Shown here: piece by piece, positions 1 to 5,923 of the stretch
Layout: the number at the start of each line of letters is the position of its first letter
Numbering within the stretch: the first letter of the stretch is position 1
Source of the DNA: an uncultured Collinsella sp.
GTDB taxonomy: Bacteria > Actinomycetota > Coriobacteriia > Coriobacteriales > Coriobacteriaceae
Length of the DNA: 5,923 nucleotides
Direction of reading: 5' to 3'
Assembly: GCA_902465465.1 (NCBI GenBank)
Contig: CABQNF010000068.1
Span: forward strand, 1-5,923
The notes under the pieces: model-generated
The model's input: only the letters and a program-made list of their open reading frames with translations
The model's database searches: none
Told to the model about the DNA's origin: nothing
Position numbers and translations under genes: made by a program

Positions 1-1181
1 AGCGTGATCGCAATGCCCACAAACATCACGAGCGCCGCACCGACCGCAGCCAGCACGTTTTGACTCGAGATGATCGCCACCGCCGGCGCCGTCACGAGCA
101 TCGAGCACACGTTGTTGACGACGCGACCCATGCACGGCCAAAAATATGACCAGCGCGCATAGAGCGAGACGGCGGCATATTTTGTGGTAAAGAACACCAC
201 GAAAAAGCCCGAGCCCAGATAAAAAATGATCGTGGCAGCGAGCTCGTTGCCACCATTGCCGTCGACGATGAGCACAAAGAACGAAAGCGTGGACAGTATG
301 GCGGCACATGTCATGCCGATATTCATATACGAGCGGCCGTGCAGGTCAAATAGTGCGCCAGCGACCAACGAGCTCACGACAAGCAGCAGGCGCGGCCAAT
401 CGCCCAAATCGACGGCTCCGACAGCATGCAAGGTCGTGAAGCCCGCGTTGAGAGCGGCGAATACGCTGGAAAGATACGCCGTCGCCACGGTCAGGCGAAC
501 TACGGCGCGACGGAATGCCGCCTTTGCCTCGGGATCGTCATGCCACTTGGCGCCATATTCCAGAGCATCTACCGAAAGCCCGGCAGCACTGGGTTCAAAG
601 TTGGGGTCGGACTCGTCGCGCAGCTTGGCGCGTCGGGCACCGTGGAGCAACGCCACCTGCGCGATCGCACAGACGACCAGAACAGCCTGCTGAGGAATGC
701 CGACAGGCATCACCATGTGGTTGAGCACCTGCACCAGAACGCCCATGGCGTAAGAAAGTGCGGCGGCGCGCGCCAGGCAGGGCGTCTGTGCAAAACGCCG
801 CGCAAGATTGGCATGGGCGGTCGATCCGCAATAGCCCAGGGCGCAGCACGCCACCAGGCCGCCGGCAATTACTACCTCAAACCGCACTGCCGTAATCATC
901 AGCAGCAACGCCGATACCAACAGCACGCCTGTAATATCGCTCGTCGCATCGATCGTCTGGGGAAGGCGATAGTACAGAAATGGGCGCACGAAAAAGCCAA
1001 TCACGCTCGCGCCGACAACGATGCTCTCGTAGATGACGACCTCACTCGATGGCACGAACTCGGCTATGCGCACATCAAAGAGATACTCGCACGCCAAAAA
1101 CGTGAAGAAGAACAGCGCCAGACATATAATCTCCCGAATGCCCCGACGCAAATATGCTGTTGTGTCTCCCATACCCCTCAT
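1..1181 (-). CDS. MFS-like 12-helix membrane protein, 3' end outside window (possible membrane-bound LuxR-type regulator)
   Basis: Reading the minus strand from the ATG at 1181 gives 393 codons with no stop to the window edge. The product is very hydrophobic: about six helices fall at residues 15-35, 48-71, 82-100, 102-120, 139-158 and 162-180. A charged loop at 183-227 follows, then about six more helices from 228 to the edge. Residues 275-284 (GALFDLHGRS) resemble the MFS motif A pattern G-x-L-x-D-x-x-G-R. A central cytoplasmic loop and this motif both fit the major facilitator fold. The ATG at 1181 has GGGGG six bases upstream; an in-frame ATG at 1172 has its purine run too close. In Coriobacteriia many proteins of this type carry a C-terminal LuxR helix-turn-helix. 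Residues 123-155 also feel like that group, but the HTH would lie beyond the window, so this stays an inference. A plain transporter is the alternative. The gene diverges from the downstream operon. Confidence 0.8.
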   Translation of the reverse strand, partial: MRGMGDTTAYLRRGIREIICLALFFFTFLACEYLFDVRIAEFVPSSEVVIYESIVVGASVIGFFVRPFLYYRLPQTIDATSDITGVLLVSALLLMITAVRFEVVIAGGLVACCALGYCGSTAHANLARRFAQTPCLARAAALSYAMGVLVQVLNHMVMPVGIPQQAVLVVCAIAQVALLHGARRAKLRDESDPNFEPSAAGLSVDALEYGAKWHDDPEAKAAFRRAVVRLTVATAYLSSVFAALNAGFTTLHAVGAVDLGDWPRLLLVVSSLVAGALFDLHGRSYMNIGMTCAAILSTLSFFVLIVDGNGGNELAATIIFYLGSGFFVVFFTTKYAAVSLYARWSYFWPCMGRVVNNVCSMLVTAPAVAIISSQNVLAAVGAALVMFVGIAIT

Positions 1182-1211
1182 GGTTAACCCCCGGCCGCTC
1201 AATTGTCTGGA

Positions 1212-1240
1212 AATCTATTTTAATAAAGAACCAGTCTCAA
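1212..1240 (-). promoter_or_regulatory. Putative sigma70-type promoter for the minus-strand membrane protein
   Basis: On the minus strand a TTGAGA -35 box (1240-1235) is followed after exactly 17 bases by TAGATT as -10 (1217-1212). The -35 matches the consensus at five of six positions and the -10 at four of six. The spacer is AT-rich within otherwise GC-rich DNA. Initiation near 1205 would give a leader of about 24 bases before the ATG at 1181. Assigned by eye only. Confidence 0.45.
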
Positions 1241-1368
1241 TATCGAAGCCAGGCTCGAAATGTTGCCAATTCGACCCCAGCCGTCCACATCACGCCGCGA
1301 TTTTGAGCCGCATGGACCAGAAGGGACGCGCGCGATCTCTAGCTCGGCCAGGAGTGTCTCCAACTACC

Positions 1369-1395
1369 ACTCATTTAAGTACATCCCCAATGAGT
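1369..1395. repeat. Hairpin of repeat unit 1 (7-bp stem, 13-nt loop)
   Basis: ACTCATT at 1369-1375 is exactly complementary to AATGAGT at 1389-1395. The loop, 1376-1388, is TAAGTACATCCCC. It matches the second unit's loop at 11 of 13 positions, so the loop is conserved better than the stem sequence. Confidence 0.7.
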
Positions 1396-1415
1396 AGCCG
1401 AAGAGTGTCCCCCGC

Positions 1416-1450
1416 GACTAGTCGTTTAAGAACGTCCCCAACGACTAGTC
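1416..1450. repeat. Hairpin of repeat unit 2 (perfect 11-bp stem, 13-nt loop)
   Basis: GACTAGTCGTT at 1416-1426 is perfectly complementary to AACGACTAGTC at 1440-1450. Each arm contains GACTAGTC, itself an 8-bp palindrome, so several folded forms are possible. The loop at 1427-1439 is TAAGAACGTCCCC. The right arm is followed by AAAAA, so the structure could also slow or stop polymerase arriving from either side, although no gene ends here. Confidence 0.8.
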
Positions 1451-1518
1451 AAAAATGGGCCATGTGTCCCAGTTGTGGAGACTCCTTGAGCCGTCTGGGT
1501 ATCGCGAAGGATCGCGCA

Positions 1519-1562
1519 CTCCCCCATCATCAAAAGTGACACACGCTACCAGTTGATGGGAG
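1519..1562 (+). promoter_or_regulatory. Possible leader hairpin covering the ribosome binding site of the first operon gene
   Basis: CCCATCA at 1523-1529 is complementary to TGATGGG at 1554-1560, with a 24-nt loop. Allowing a two-C bulge, CT at 1519-1520 can extend the pairing to AG at 1561-1562. The right arm takes in most of the GGGAGG Shine-Dalgarno (1558-1563), which lies five bases before the ATG at 1569. In mRNA this fold could limit translation initiation. It is a short stem with a large loop and may be chance. Confidence 0.3.
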
Positions 1563-1568
1563 GCAGCC

Positions 1569-2306
1569 ATGGGCTTCTTTGACAAGATGTTCGAGAAGAA
1601 AGAGTGCGCGATTTGCGGTACCGAGCTGGGACTTCTAGGTAAGACAAAAATCAATGAAGGCTACCTGTGCAAAGAGTGCGCCGGCAAGCTCTCCCCCTAC
1701 TTTCACGGCTATCGCTCCAGCACCGCGGACGACATCCGTGAGCAACTCGCCTACCGCGAGGCCAACGCCGAGCGCCTGTCTTCGTTCAACCCCACGCGCA
1801 CGCTTTCTGCCGGGCGCACCAATATCATGCTCGATGAGGACGCGGGCCTGCTGATCATCACTTCGCAGAGCCGCTGGCGCGACGCCAATCCCGACATCAT
1901 CGAGTTCTCGCAGGTACTCGGCTGCGATATGGATATCGACGAGCAGCGCACCGAGATCTATCGCGAGACCAAGGACGGCGAGCGCGAGAGCTACAACCCG
2001 CCGCGCTACGACCTGGATTACGACTTTAATCTGACCATTCACGTCAACACGCCGTACTTTACCGAGATCAACCTGCGCGTGAACGACTCCACCATCGATC
2101 AGCGCGGCTCCATCGAATATCGCGAGGCCAAGCGCCAGGCAACCGAGGTCCGCGACGCACTGGTGCAGCTGCGCCAGGAGACGCGCGACAGCGTCGTGGC
2201 CGCCAAGGCCCCCAAGACCGCGGTGACCTGCCCCTTCTGCGGTGCAACCACCATTCCCGATGCCAGTGGGCGCTGCGAATACTGCGGCGGCGCCATCGGC
2301 GCATAG
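1569..2306 (+). CDS. DUF4428-type protein with N- and C-terminal zinc knuckles
   Basis: A 245-residue soluble protein with no signal peptide or membrane helix. It opens with a treble-clef-like cysteine set, C13-x2-C16 and C34-x2-C37 (ECAICG, then LCKEC), which matches the DUF4428 N-terminal module. Residues about 80-200 form a mixed beta-rich region ending in a charged helix (183-208), which may be PH-like, though that is a guess. The C-terminus is a compact zinc ribbon, C221-x2-C224 and C236-x2-C239. The start is set by GGGAGG five bases upstream. It is the first gene of the plus-strand group, 24 bp ahead of the zinc-ribbon membrane protein. DUF4428 has no established biochemical role to my knowledge. 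Location beside an SPFH protein suggests it acts as an adaptor or regulator at the membrane, which is inference. Confidence 0.85.
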   Translation: MGFFDKMFEKKECAICGTELGLLGKTKINEGYLCKECAGKLSPYFHGYRSSTADDIREQLAYREANAERLSSFNPTRTLSAGRTNIMLDEDAGLLIITSQSRWRDANPDIIEFSQVLGCDMDIDEQRTEIYRETKDGERESYNPPRYDLDYDFNLTIHVNTPYFTEINLRVNDSTIDQRGSIEYREAKRQATEVRDALVQLRQETRDSVVAAKAPKTAVTCPFCGATTIPDASGRCEYCGGAIGA

Positions 2307-2330
2307 CCTCCGGCAGCGAAAGGACCGATC

Positions 2331-3653
2331 ATGGCCTTCGAGAGCGTCAACTATCAGTGCCCCGCGTGTGGCGGCCCCCTTCACTTTGCCAGTGCCGAGC
2401 AAAAGCTCGTCTGCGACTACTGCGATTCGCGTTTTGAAGTCGAAGAAGTCGAGGCCCTCTATCGCGAGCGCCAGGACAAGGCAGATGCCAAAGCCGATGC
2501 CGCAGCCGCGGCCCCCAAGCCTGCTGTCGACGATGCCGTGCAGGAGCTGGCTCAAAACGCCGGCTACATCTGTTCGTCGTGCGGCGCCGAGCTCGTGTCC
2601 GACGGCACCGTCGCCGTCACCACCTGCCCGTACTGCGGTAACTCCGCCGTGGCGCCCGGCCAGCTCTCTGGCGACTTCTCGCCCGACCTGGTGATTCCGT
2701 TTAAGCTCGGGCGCGATGACGTCACGGCCGCACTCAAGGAACACTACAAGGGCAAGATCTTGCTGCCCAAGAGCTTTGTCACCGGCAACCACATCGACGA
2801 GGTCCAAGGTGTCTACGTGCCGTTTTGGCTCTACGGCGCCCGCGTTGACGGCGAAGTATACTTTGACGCGACCAACGAGACCGTGACCGAGGAATCCGAC
2901 CGCACCGTCACGACCACCGACCACTACGATGCCTATCGCAAGGGCAATATCTCGTTTAAGCGCGTGCCCGTCGACGGATCGTCCAAGATGCCCGACGGCC
3001 ACATGGACGCCATCGAGCCGTTTGACTACGACGCACTGCGTCCGTTCTCGGTCGCATATATGCCCGGCTACATCGCCAACCGTTACGACGAGGACTGCGA
3101 GACCTGCAAGGCGCGCGCCGAGCGCCGTATGGAAGAAAGCACGATCTCGGCCCTGCGCGAGACCGTCGTCGACGAATACGACGATGCCACGGTCGAAAGC
3201 AAGCAGCTCGACTACACCTGGGAAGACAGCGACTACGCCCTGTTCCCCGTCTGGATGCTCTCCACCTCGTGGAACGGCAAGAGCTACCTGTTTGCCATGA
3301 ACGGCCAGACCGGCCGCTTGGTCGGCGAGCTCCCCTGCTCCAAGCCCAAGCTCGCCATCGCCTCGGTGCTGTTCTTCGTGATCGGATTTATCCTCTCCCA
3401 GATTCTCTTTATGGGGGAATACGCCTTCGATCCGGATTACCTCACCTTTGATATCGAGGGCATCCTCATCAACGTCATCGCGCCGCTGATCATCGTGATT
3501 ATCGGAGACGTACTACTGGTAGGCCAGCTCAAGACGGCCAACGAGGCCACCCACGCCGACGAGTACTGCGGCGAGCTCGACCTGACCGAGAAGCACGACA
3601 CCTTCAGCCACACCGAGACCACCGTTGTCATGAAAGACGACAAGGACGACTAG
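2331..3653 (+). CDS. YdjG-like protein: tandem TFIIB-type zinc ribbons with two C-terminal membrane helices
   Basis: A 440-residue protein. Two zinc ribbons lie at the N-terminus: C10/C13/C28/C31 and C81/C84/C99/C102, split by an Ala/Lys/Glu-rich linker (about 36-77). The body (105-335) has no predicted membrane span and includes a VYVPFWLYG segment and a further CETC pair at C256/C259. Two strongly hydrophobic helices follow at about 341-363 and 377-400, then an acidic tail ending in DDKDD. The helix hairpin predicts membrane anchoring with both ends on the same side, presumably cytoplasmic given the zinc ribbons. This plan resembles Bacillus subtilis YdjG, which acts with YdjH and YdjI around PspA. 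Such proteins are sometimes mislabelled as PriA-like because of the cysteine motifs; no helicase motifs are present. AAGGA lies about six bases before the ATG. Same operon as the flanking genes (24 bp and 48 bp gaps). Confidence 0.85.
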   Translation: MAFESVNYQCPACGGPLHFASAEQKLVCDYCDSRFEVEEVEALYRERQDKADAKADAAAAAPKPAVDDAVQELAQNAGYICSSCGAELVSDGTVAVTTCPYCGNSAVAPGQLSGDFSPDLVIPFKLGRDDVTAALKEHYKGKILLPKSFVTGNHIDEVQGVYVPFWLYGARVDGEVYFDATNETVTEESDRTVTTTDHYDAYRKGNISFKRVPVDGSSKMPDGHMDAIEPFDYDALRPFSVAYMPGYIANRYDEDCETCKARAERRMEESTISALRETVVDEYDDATVESKQLDYTWEDSDYALFPVWMLSTSWNGKSYLFAMNGQTGRLVGELPCSKPKLAIASVLFFVIGFILSQILFMGEYAFDPDYLTFDIEGILINVIAPLIIVIIGDVLLVGQLKTANEATHADEYCGELDLTEKHDTFSHTETTVVMKDDKDD

Positions 3654-3701
3654 GCAATCCAACCAATACCACCCGGCCTTTGACGAGAAAGGAAGATCAC
3701 C

Positions 3702-4943
3702 ATGGGACTCTTGAAAGCTGGATTGGGAGCTGCCGGCGGCGTCATGGCCGACCAGTGGAAGGAATTTATCTACTGCGAATCGATGCCTGCCGACGTCTTG
3801 GCCTGCAAGGGCAGCAAACGCACCGGTGGCCGCAGCTCCAACGCACGCGGCGAGGACAACGTCATCTCCAACGGCTCGGTCATCGCCGTCAACGACGGCC
3901 AGGGCATGCTCGTGGTGCAAAACGGCAAGATCATCGAAGTCGCGCTGGAGCCCGGTGAGTTCGTCTTCGATACCGGCAGCGAGCCGAGCGTCTTTAGCGG
4001 CAACCTGGGCGATTCCATCAAGGAGACCTTCGCCAATATCGGCAGCCGCTTTACCTTTGGCGGCGACGCGGGCAAGGACCAGCGCGTCTACTTCATCAAC
4101 ACCAAGGAGATCATCGGCAACAAGTACGGCACCGCCTCGCCCGTGCCCTTCCGCGTGGTCGATAACAACATTGGCCTGGACGTCGACATCTCCGTGCGCT
4201 GCAACGGCGAGTATTCGTACCGCATCACCAACCCGCTGCTGTTCTACACCAACGTATGCGGCAACGTGACCGATAGCTATACGCGCGACAAGATCGACAG
4301 CCAGCTTAAGTCCGAGCTGCTCACCGCCCTGCAGCCCGCCTTTGCCAAGATCTCGGAGATGGGCATCCGCTACAGTGCCATCCCCGGCCACACCACCGAG
4401 CTCGCCCGCGCGCTCAACGAGGTCCTCTCGGCCGACTGGCGCGACCTGCGTGGTGTCGAGATCGTGAGCTTTGGCGTTAACTCCATCGCCGCCTCGCAAG
4501 AGGACGAGCAGATGATCAAGGACCTGCAGAAGGCCGCGGTCATGCGCGATCCCACCATGGCAGCAGCCAACATCGCCAGCGCCCAGAGCGACGCGATGCG
4601 CGCGGCGGCCGCTAATCCCAACGGCGCAATGGCCGGCTTTATGGGCATGGGCATGGCAGGTGGCATGGGCGGCATGAATGCCAGCCAGCTGTTCGCCGCC
4701 GGCCAGGCACAGCAGCAGGCCGCCCCGCAGCCGGCTCCGGCGCCCGCCCCCGCACCGGCCCCCGCCGCCGCACCCGCGGCCGGCACGTGGACCTGCAGCT
4801 GCGGTGCCACCAACACCGGCAAGTTCTGCTCCGAGTGCGGCAGTCCCGCGCCCGCCCCCGCACCGGCCAAGTGGTTCTGCCCCAACTGCGGTAGCGAAAA
4901 CGGCGGCAAGTTCTGCAGCAACTGCGGAACGCCCAGGCCCTAG
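3702..4943 (+). CDS. YdjI-like SPFH/band-7 protein with Pro-Ala linker and two C-terminal zinc ribbons
   Basis: A 413-residue protein of the family labelled SPFH domain or virion core protein (YdjI). Residues about 20-270 form the SPFH-like region, with no long hydrophobic span; a short glycine-rich N-terminus (GLLKAGLGAAGG) could bind membrane peripherally. A helical segment with alanine and acidic residues (about 262-305) is followed by a Met/Gly-rich stretch (309-325), a Gln/Pro-Ala linker (about 335-360), and two zinc ribbons: C365/C367/C376/C379, where the first knuckle is CxC, and C393/C396/C405/C408. SPFH proteins oligomerise on membranes and organise microdomains. In B. subtilis, YdjI belongs to the PspA-linked membrane stress locus. 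The start has AAAGGA eight bases upstream. It is longer than I recall for B. subtilis YdjI, mainly because of the linker and second ribbon. Gene 3 of the operon. Confidence 0.88.
   Translation: MGLLKAGLGAAGGVMADQWKEFIYCESMPADVLACKGSKRTGGRSSNARGEDNVISNGSVIAVNDGQGMLVVQNGKIIEVALEPGEFVFDTGSEPSVFSGNLGDSIKETFANIGSRFTFGGDAGKDQRVYFINTKEIIGNKYGTASPVPFRVVDNNIGLDVDISVRCNGEYSYRITNPLLFYTNVCGNVTDSYTRDKIDSQLKSELLTALQPAFAKISEMGIRYSAIPGHTTELARALNEVLSADWRDLRGVEIVSFGVNSIAASQEDEQMIKDLQKAAVMRDPTMAAANIASAQSDAMRAAAANPNGAMAGFMGMGMAGGMGGMNASQLFAAGQAQQQAAPQPAPAPAPAPAPAAAPAAGTWTCSCGATNTGKFCSECGSPAPAPAPAKWFCPNCGSENGGKFCSNCGTPRP
4740..4868 (+). repeat. In-frame linker duplication inside the SPFH gene
   Basis: An exact 21-base sequence coding for Ala-Pro repeats occurs at 4740-4760 and again at 4848-4868, offset by 108 bases (36 codons), each time just ahead of a zinc ribbon. 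The two ribbons also share GGCAAGTTCTGC in the second knuckle. This suggests the C-terminus grew by tandem duplication of a linker-plus-ribbon unit. Confidence 0.6.
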
Positions 4944-4962
4944 CGCCCCTAACTGGTAATGA

Positions 4963-4984
4963 GCGGGGGATCCGCCACCCCCGC
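4963..4984 (+). terminator. GC-rich hairpin between the SPFH and lipoprotein genes (possible terminator or attenuator)
   Basis: GCGGGGG at 4963-4969 pairs perfectly with CCCCCGC at 4978-4984 around an 8-nt loop. It lies 19 bases after the SPFH stop codon. The following ATTTGCTTCT is only moderately T-rich, so termination is probably partial. The lipoprotein ATG comes 39 bases later, with no clear promoter between, so the lipoprotein is probably expressed by read-through. Confidence 0.45.
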
Positions 4985-5023
4985 ATTTGCTTCTATGGGT
5001 TTCGTTCGATGAAGGAGGACACC

Positions 5024-5866
5024 ATGAAGACAACGTTCAAAAAGTCCGTACTCGCATTTCTGACATGCGTCCTGGCGCTCGCCTTTGCCCTGACGGGCTG
5101 CAGCGGCGGCGGCAAAGACCCCAAGGCCAACTTCGTCGGCAGCTGGCAGTACTCGGGTGGAACCTTGGACGGCGAAGAGCTCACCGATGAGTACATGGAT
5201 ATGCTCAAGGAGTGGGGCCTCAACTGTATCCTGATCCTCGACGAAGACGGCACGGGCGTCCTCGACATGTTCCTTGAGGTCGCCGACCTGAAATGGGAGG
5301 CCAAGGACGCCGCCACCGTAACGATTACCGCCGAAGATGAGTCGCACGACCTGAAGCTCAAGGACGACAAGCTCGTCCTCGAGGTGGAAGGCGACAAGCT
5401 TATCTTTACGAAGTCCGACAAGGATCTGTCCGGTACGGTGAAGAAGGATCGCGAGAACGCCGAGAAGGAAGAAGAGATCGATGAGGCCGTCGAAGACGAC
5501 GATGTCCAGAGTGTCGAAATCTCCCCCGCCGTCACCGTCGCCGATGACGATCTGTGCACCATCACCATCACCGAGAAGTTCAAGGACGACTGGGGCGACA
5601 TCGGCTTTGTCGTCAACATCACCAACAAGAGCGACAAGGACCTGACCTTCTACGCTCCTTCCGGCAAGACCAACGTCAACGGCACCATGAAGGAACCCTG
5701 GTTCTCGGCTCACCTGATGCCCGGTACCAACGCCACCGAGGAATTCACCTTCTCGAAGGGCACGCTCGATAGCCTTGATGACCTCGTCAATACGACCATC
5801 GGCATCGACGCCTACCTGACCGATTCCTACGAGGACGTCGCCTCCTACAGCGCAACCATCGCGTAA
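5024..5866 (+). CDS. Two-domain secreted lipoprotein of unknown function
   Basis: The start chosen is the ATG at 5024, giving 280 residues: AAGGAGG at 5012-5018 is correctly spaced for it, while the in-frame ATG at 5009 precedes this ribosome binding site. Residues 1-26 are a classic lipoprotein signal: KK near the start, hydrophobic core 9-23, and lipobox LTGC with C26 as the lipidated cysteine, followed by a SGGGK tether. Residues about 36-138 form a small beta-rich domain starting with GSW and containing DEDGTGVLD, like lipocalin-type or similar barrel repeats of Gram-positive lipoproteins. A highly acidic linker (140-163) leads to a second beta-sandwich-like domain (163-280) with the phrase VVNITNKSDKDLTF, reminiscent of DUF4352/DUF5067-type Ig-like folds. 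No enzyme motif is visible. It would sit on the outer face of the membrane. Weakly linked to the operon because a hairpin lies between. Confidence 0.85.
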   Translation: MKTTFKKSVLAFLTCVLALAFALTGCSGGGKDPKANFVGSWQYSGGTLDGEELTDEYMDMLKEWGLNCILILDEDGTGVLDMFLEVADLKWEAKDAATVTITAEDESHDLKLKDDKLVLEVEGDKLIFTKSDKDLSGTVKKDRENAEKEEEIDEAVEDDDVQSVEISPAVTVADDDLCTITITEKFKDDWGDIGFVVNITNKSDKDLTFYAPSGKTNVNGTMKEPWFSAHLMPGTNATEEFTFSKGTLDSLDDLVNTTIGIDAYLTDSYEDVASYSATIA

Positions 5867-5883
5867 CGGCAGACACCGATAGT

Positions 5884-5907
5884 CGCGGATTGGCGGACAC
5901 ATCCGCG
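5884..5907 (+). terminator. Hairpin after the lipoprotein gene (weak terminator candidate)
   Basis: CGCGGAT at 5884-5890 is complementary to ATCCGCG at 5901-5907, with a 10-nt loop, 17 bases after the stop codon. No T-run follows before the window ends, so a standard intrinsic terminator is not shown. The position fits an operon end. Confidence 0.3.
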
Positions 5908-5923
5908 CACATGCTAGGCGGGG

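Larger units (their letters stand above)
1351..1485. repeat. REP/MITE-like hairpin repeat element with two 51-bp units and imperfect inverted ends
   Basis: GAGTGTC recurs at 1352 and 1403, TTTAAG at 1374 and 1425, and CCCC at 1385 and 1436, all exactly 51 bp apart. Each unit folds into a stem with a 13-nt loop of pattern TAAGWACRTCCCC. The outer ends are imperfect inverted repeats: GGAGTGTCTCCA at 1351-1362 pairs with the complement of the right end at about 1471-1485, with two-base indels. A third GTGTCCC sits at 1464-1470. Small intergenic hairpin repeats containing GGGGACGTTC-like blocks are, from general knowledge, often mobilised by REP-associated (RAYT, Y1) transposases. No transposase is present here, so this would be a non-autonomous copy. 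The first unit is more degenerate than the second. Confidence 0.7.
1182..1568. other. Divergent intergenic region (387 bp)
   Basis: No credible gene is seen here. ORFs that cross it are spill-over from antisense frames of the neighbours. From left to right it holds the promoter of the minus-strand gene, about 100 bp (1241-1350) in which I see nothing recognisable, the hairpin-repeat element at 1351-1485, and an 83-bp leader before the first operon gene. No strong promoter for the plus-strand operon could be picked. TTGAGC at 1486-1491 has only a poor -10 partner (GGATCG, 1509-1514). The operon promoter may therefore be weak, use another sigma factor, or lie within the repeat. Confidence 0.7.

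Noticed and set aside
226..1187. Plus-strand ORFs of 155 and 253 codons
   Set aside because: They overlap the continuous minus-strand membrane protein frame, have Arg/His/Ser-rich products, and lack ribosome binding sites and motifs.
1351..1485. CRISPR array
   Set aside because: Only two diverged 51-bp units, with similarity spread over the whole unit rather than identical repeats separated by unique spacers, and no cas gene.
1033..1539. Plus-strand ORF of 168 codons running into the intergenic region
   Set aside because: It starts antisense to the membrane protein and crosses the hairpin repeat; the product is Ser/Arg/Pro-rich with no domain-like order.
1635..3002. Long minus-strand ORF (455 codons)
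   Set aside because: It lies antisense to two well-supported genes with cysteine motifs and good ribosome binding sites. Its composition (Gly, Val, Ala, His, Asp-rich) is typical of the complement of GC-biased codons.
2331..3653. PriA-type helicase assignment for the zinc-ribbon protein
   Set aside because: Only the CxxC ribbons are reminiscent; there are no Walker or helicase motifs, and two C-terminal membrane helices are present.
5009..5023. Upstream ATG of the lipoprotein frame
   Set aside because: It lies before the AAGGAGG at 5012-5018 and would put five extra residues, including acidic ones, ahead of the lipoprotein signal. The ATG at 5024 fits better.
3513..5033. Long minus-strand ORF (506 codons)
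   Set aside because: Antisense shadow of the SPFH gene and the end of the zinc-ribbon gene; low-complexity Gly/Ala product with no recognisable domain.
4949..5902. Minus-strand ORF (317 codons)
   Set aside because: Antisense to the lipoprotein, whose signal peptide, lipobox and ribosome binding site are clear.

Overview
The window looks like chromosomal DNA of a high-GC anaerobic actinobacterium of the Coriobacteriia, most likely Collinsella or a close relative. This is inferred from the strong G/C bias at third codon positions, the style of the membrane protein at the left edge, and an intergenic repeat built on GACTAGTC and GGGGACGTTC blocks that I associate with Collinsella-type genomes. 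No search could be run, so the genus is a judgement.

Layout. Bases 1-1181 (minus strand) encode the first 393 residues of a polytopic membrane protein with a 6+6 helix MFS-like plan; its C-terminus lies outside the window. In Coriobacteriia such proteins are often the sensor half of membrane-bound LuxR-type regulators. Bases 1182-1568 are a divergent intergenic region. It holds a plausible promoter for the minus-strand gene and a compact hairpin-repeat element (1351-1485): two 51-bp units, each forming a stem with a 13-nt loop, between imperfect inverted ends.

Four plus-strand genes then follow with short gaps: (1) a DUF4428-type protein with a zinc knuckle at each end; (2) a YdjG-like protein with two N-terminal zinc ribbons and two C-terminal membrane helices; (3) a YdjI-like SPFH/band-7 protein ending in a Pro-Ala linker and two zinc ribbons; (4) a two-domain lipoprotein of unknown function. 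A GC-rich hairpin between genes 3 and 4 may terminate or attenuate transcription.

Genes 1-3 are best read as one operon. Together they carry six four-cysteine zinc-binding modules, one membrane-anchored protein and one SPFH scaffold. The closest described relative is the Bacillus subtilis ydjFGHI locus, where YdjG/YdjH/YdjI relate to PspA-type membrane stress. Neither PspA nor a YdjH-like protein is visible here, and a DUF4428 protein and a lipoprotein sit alongside instead. This variant composition is the most interesting point in the window. Its role in membrane organisation or envelope stress is inference.
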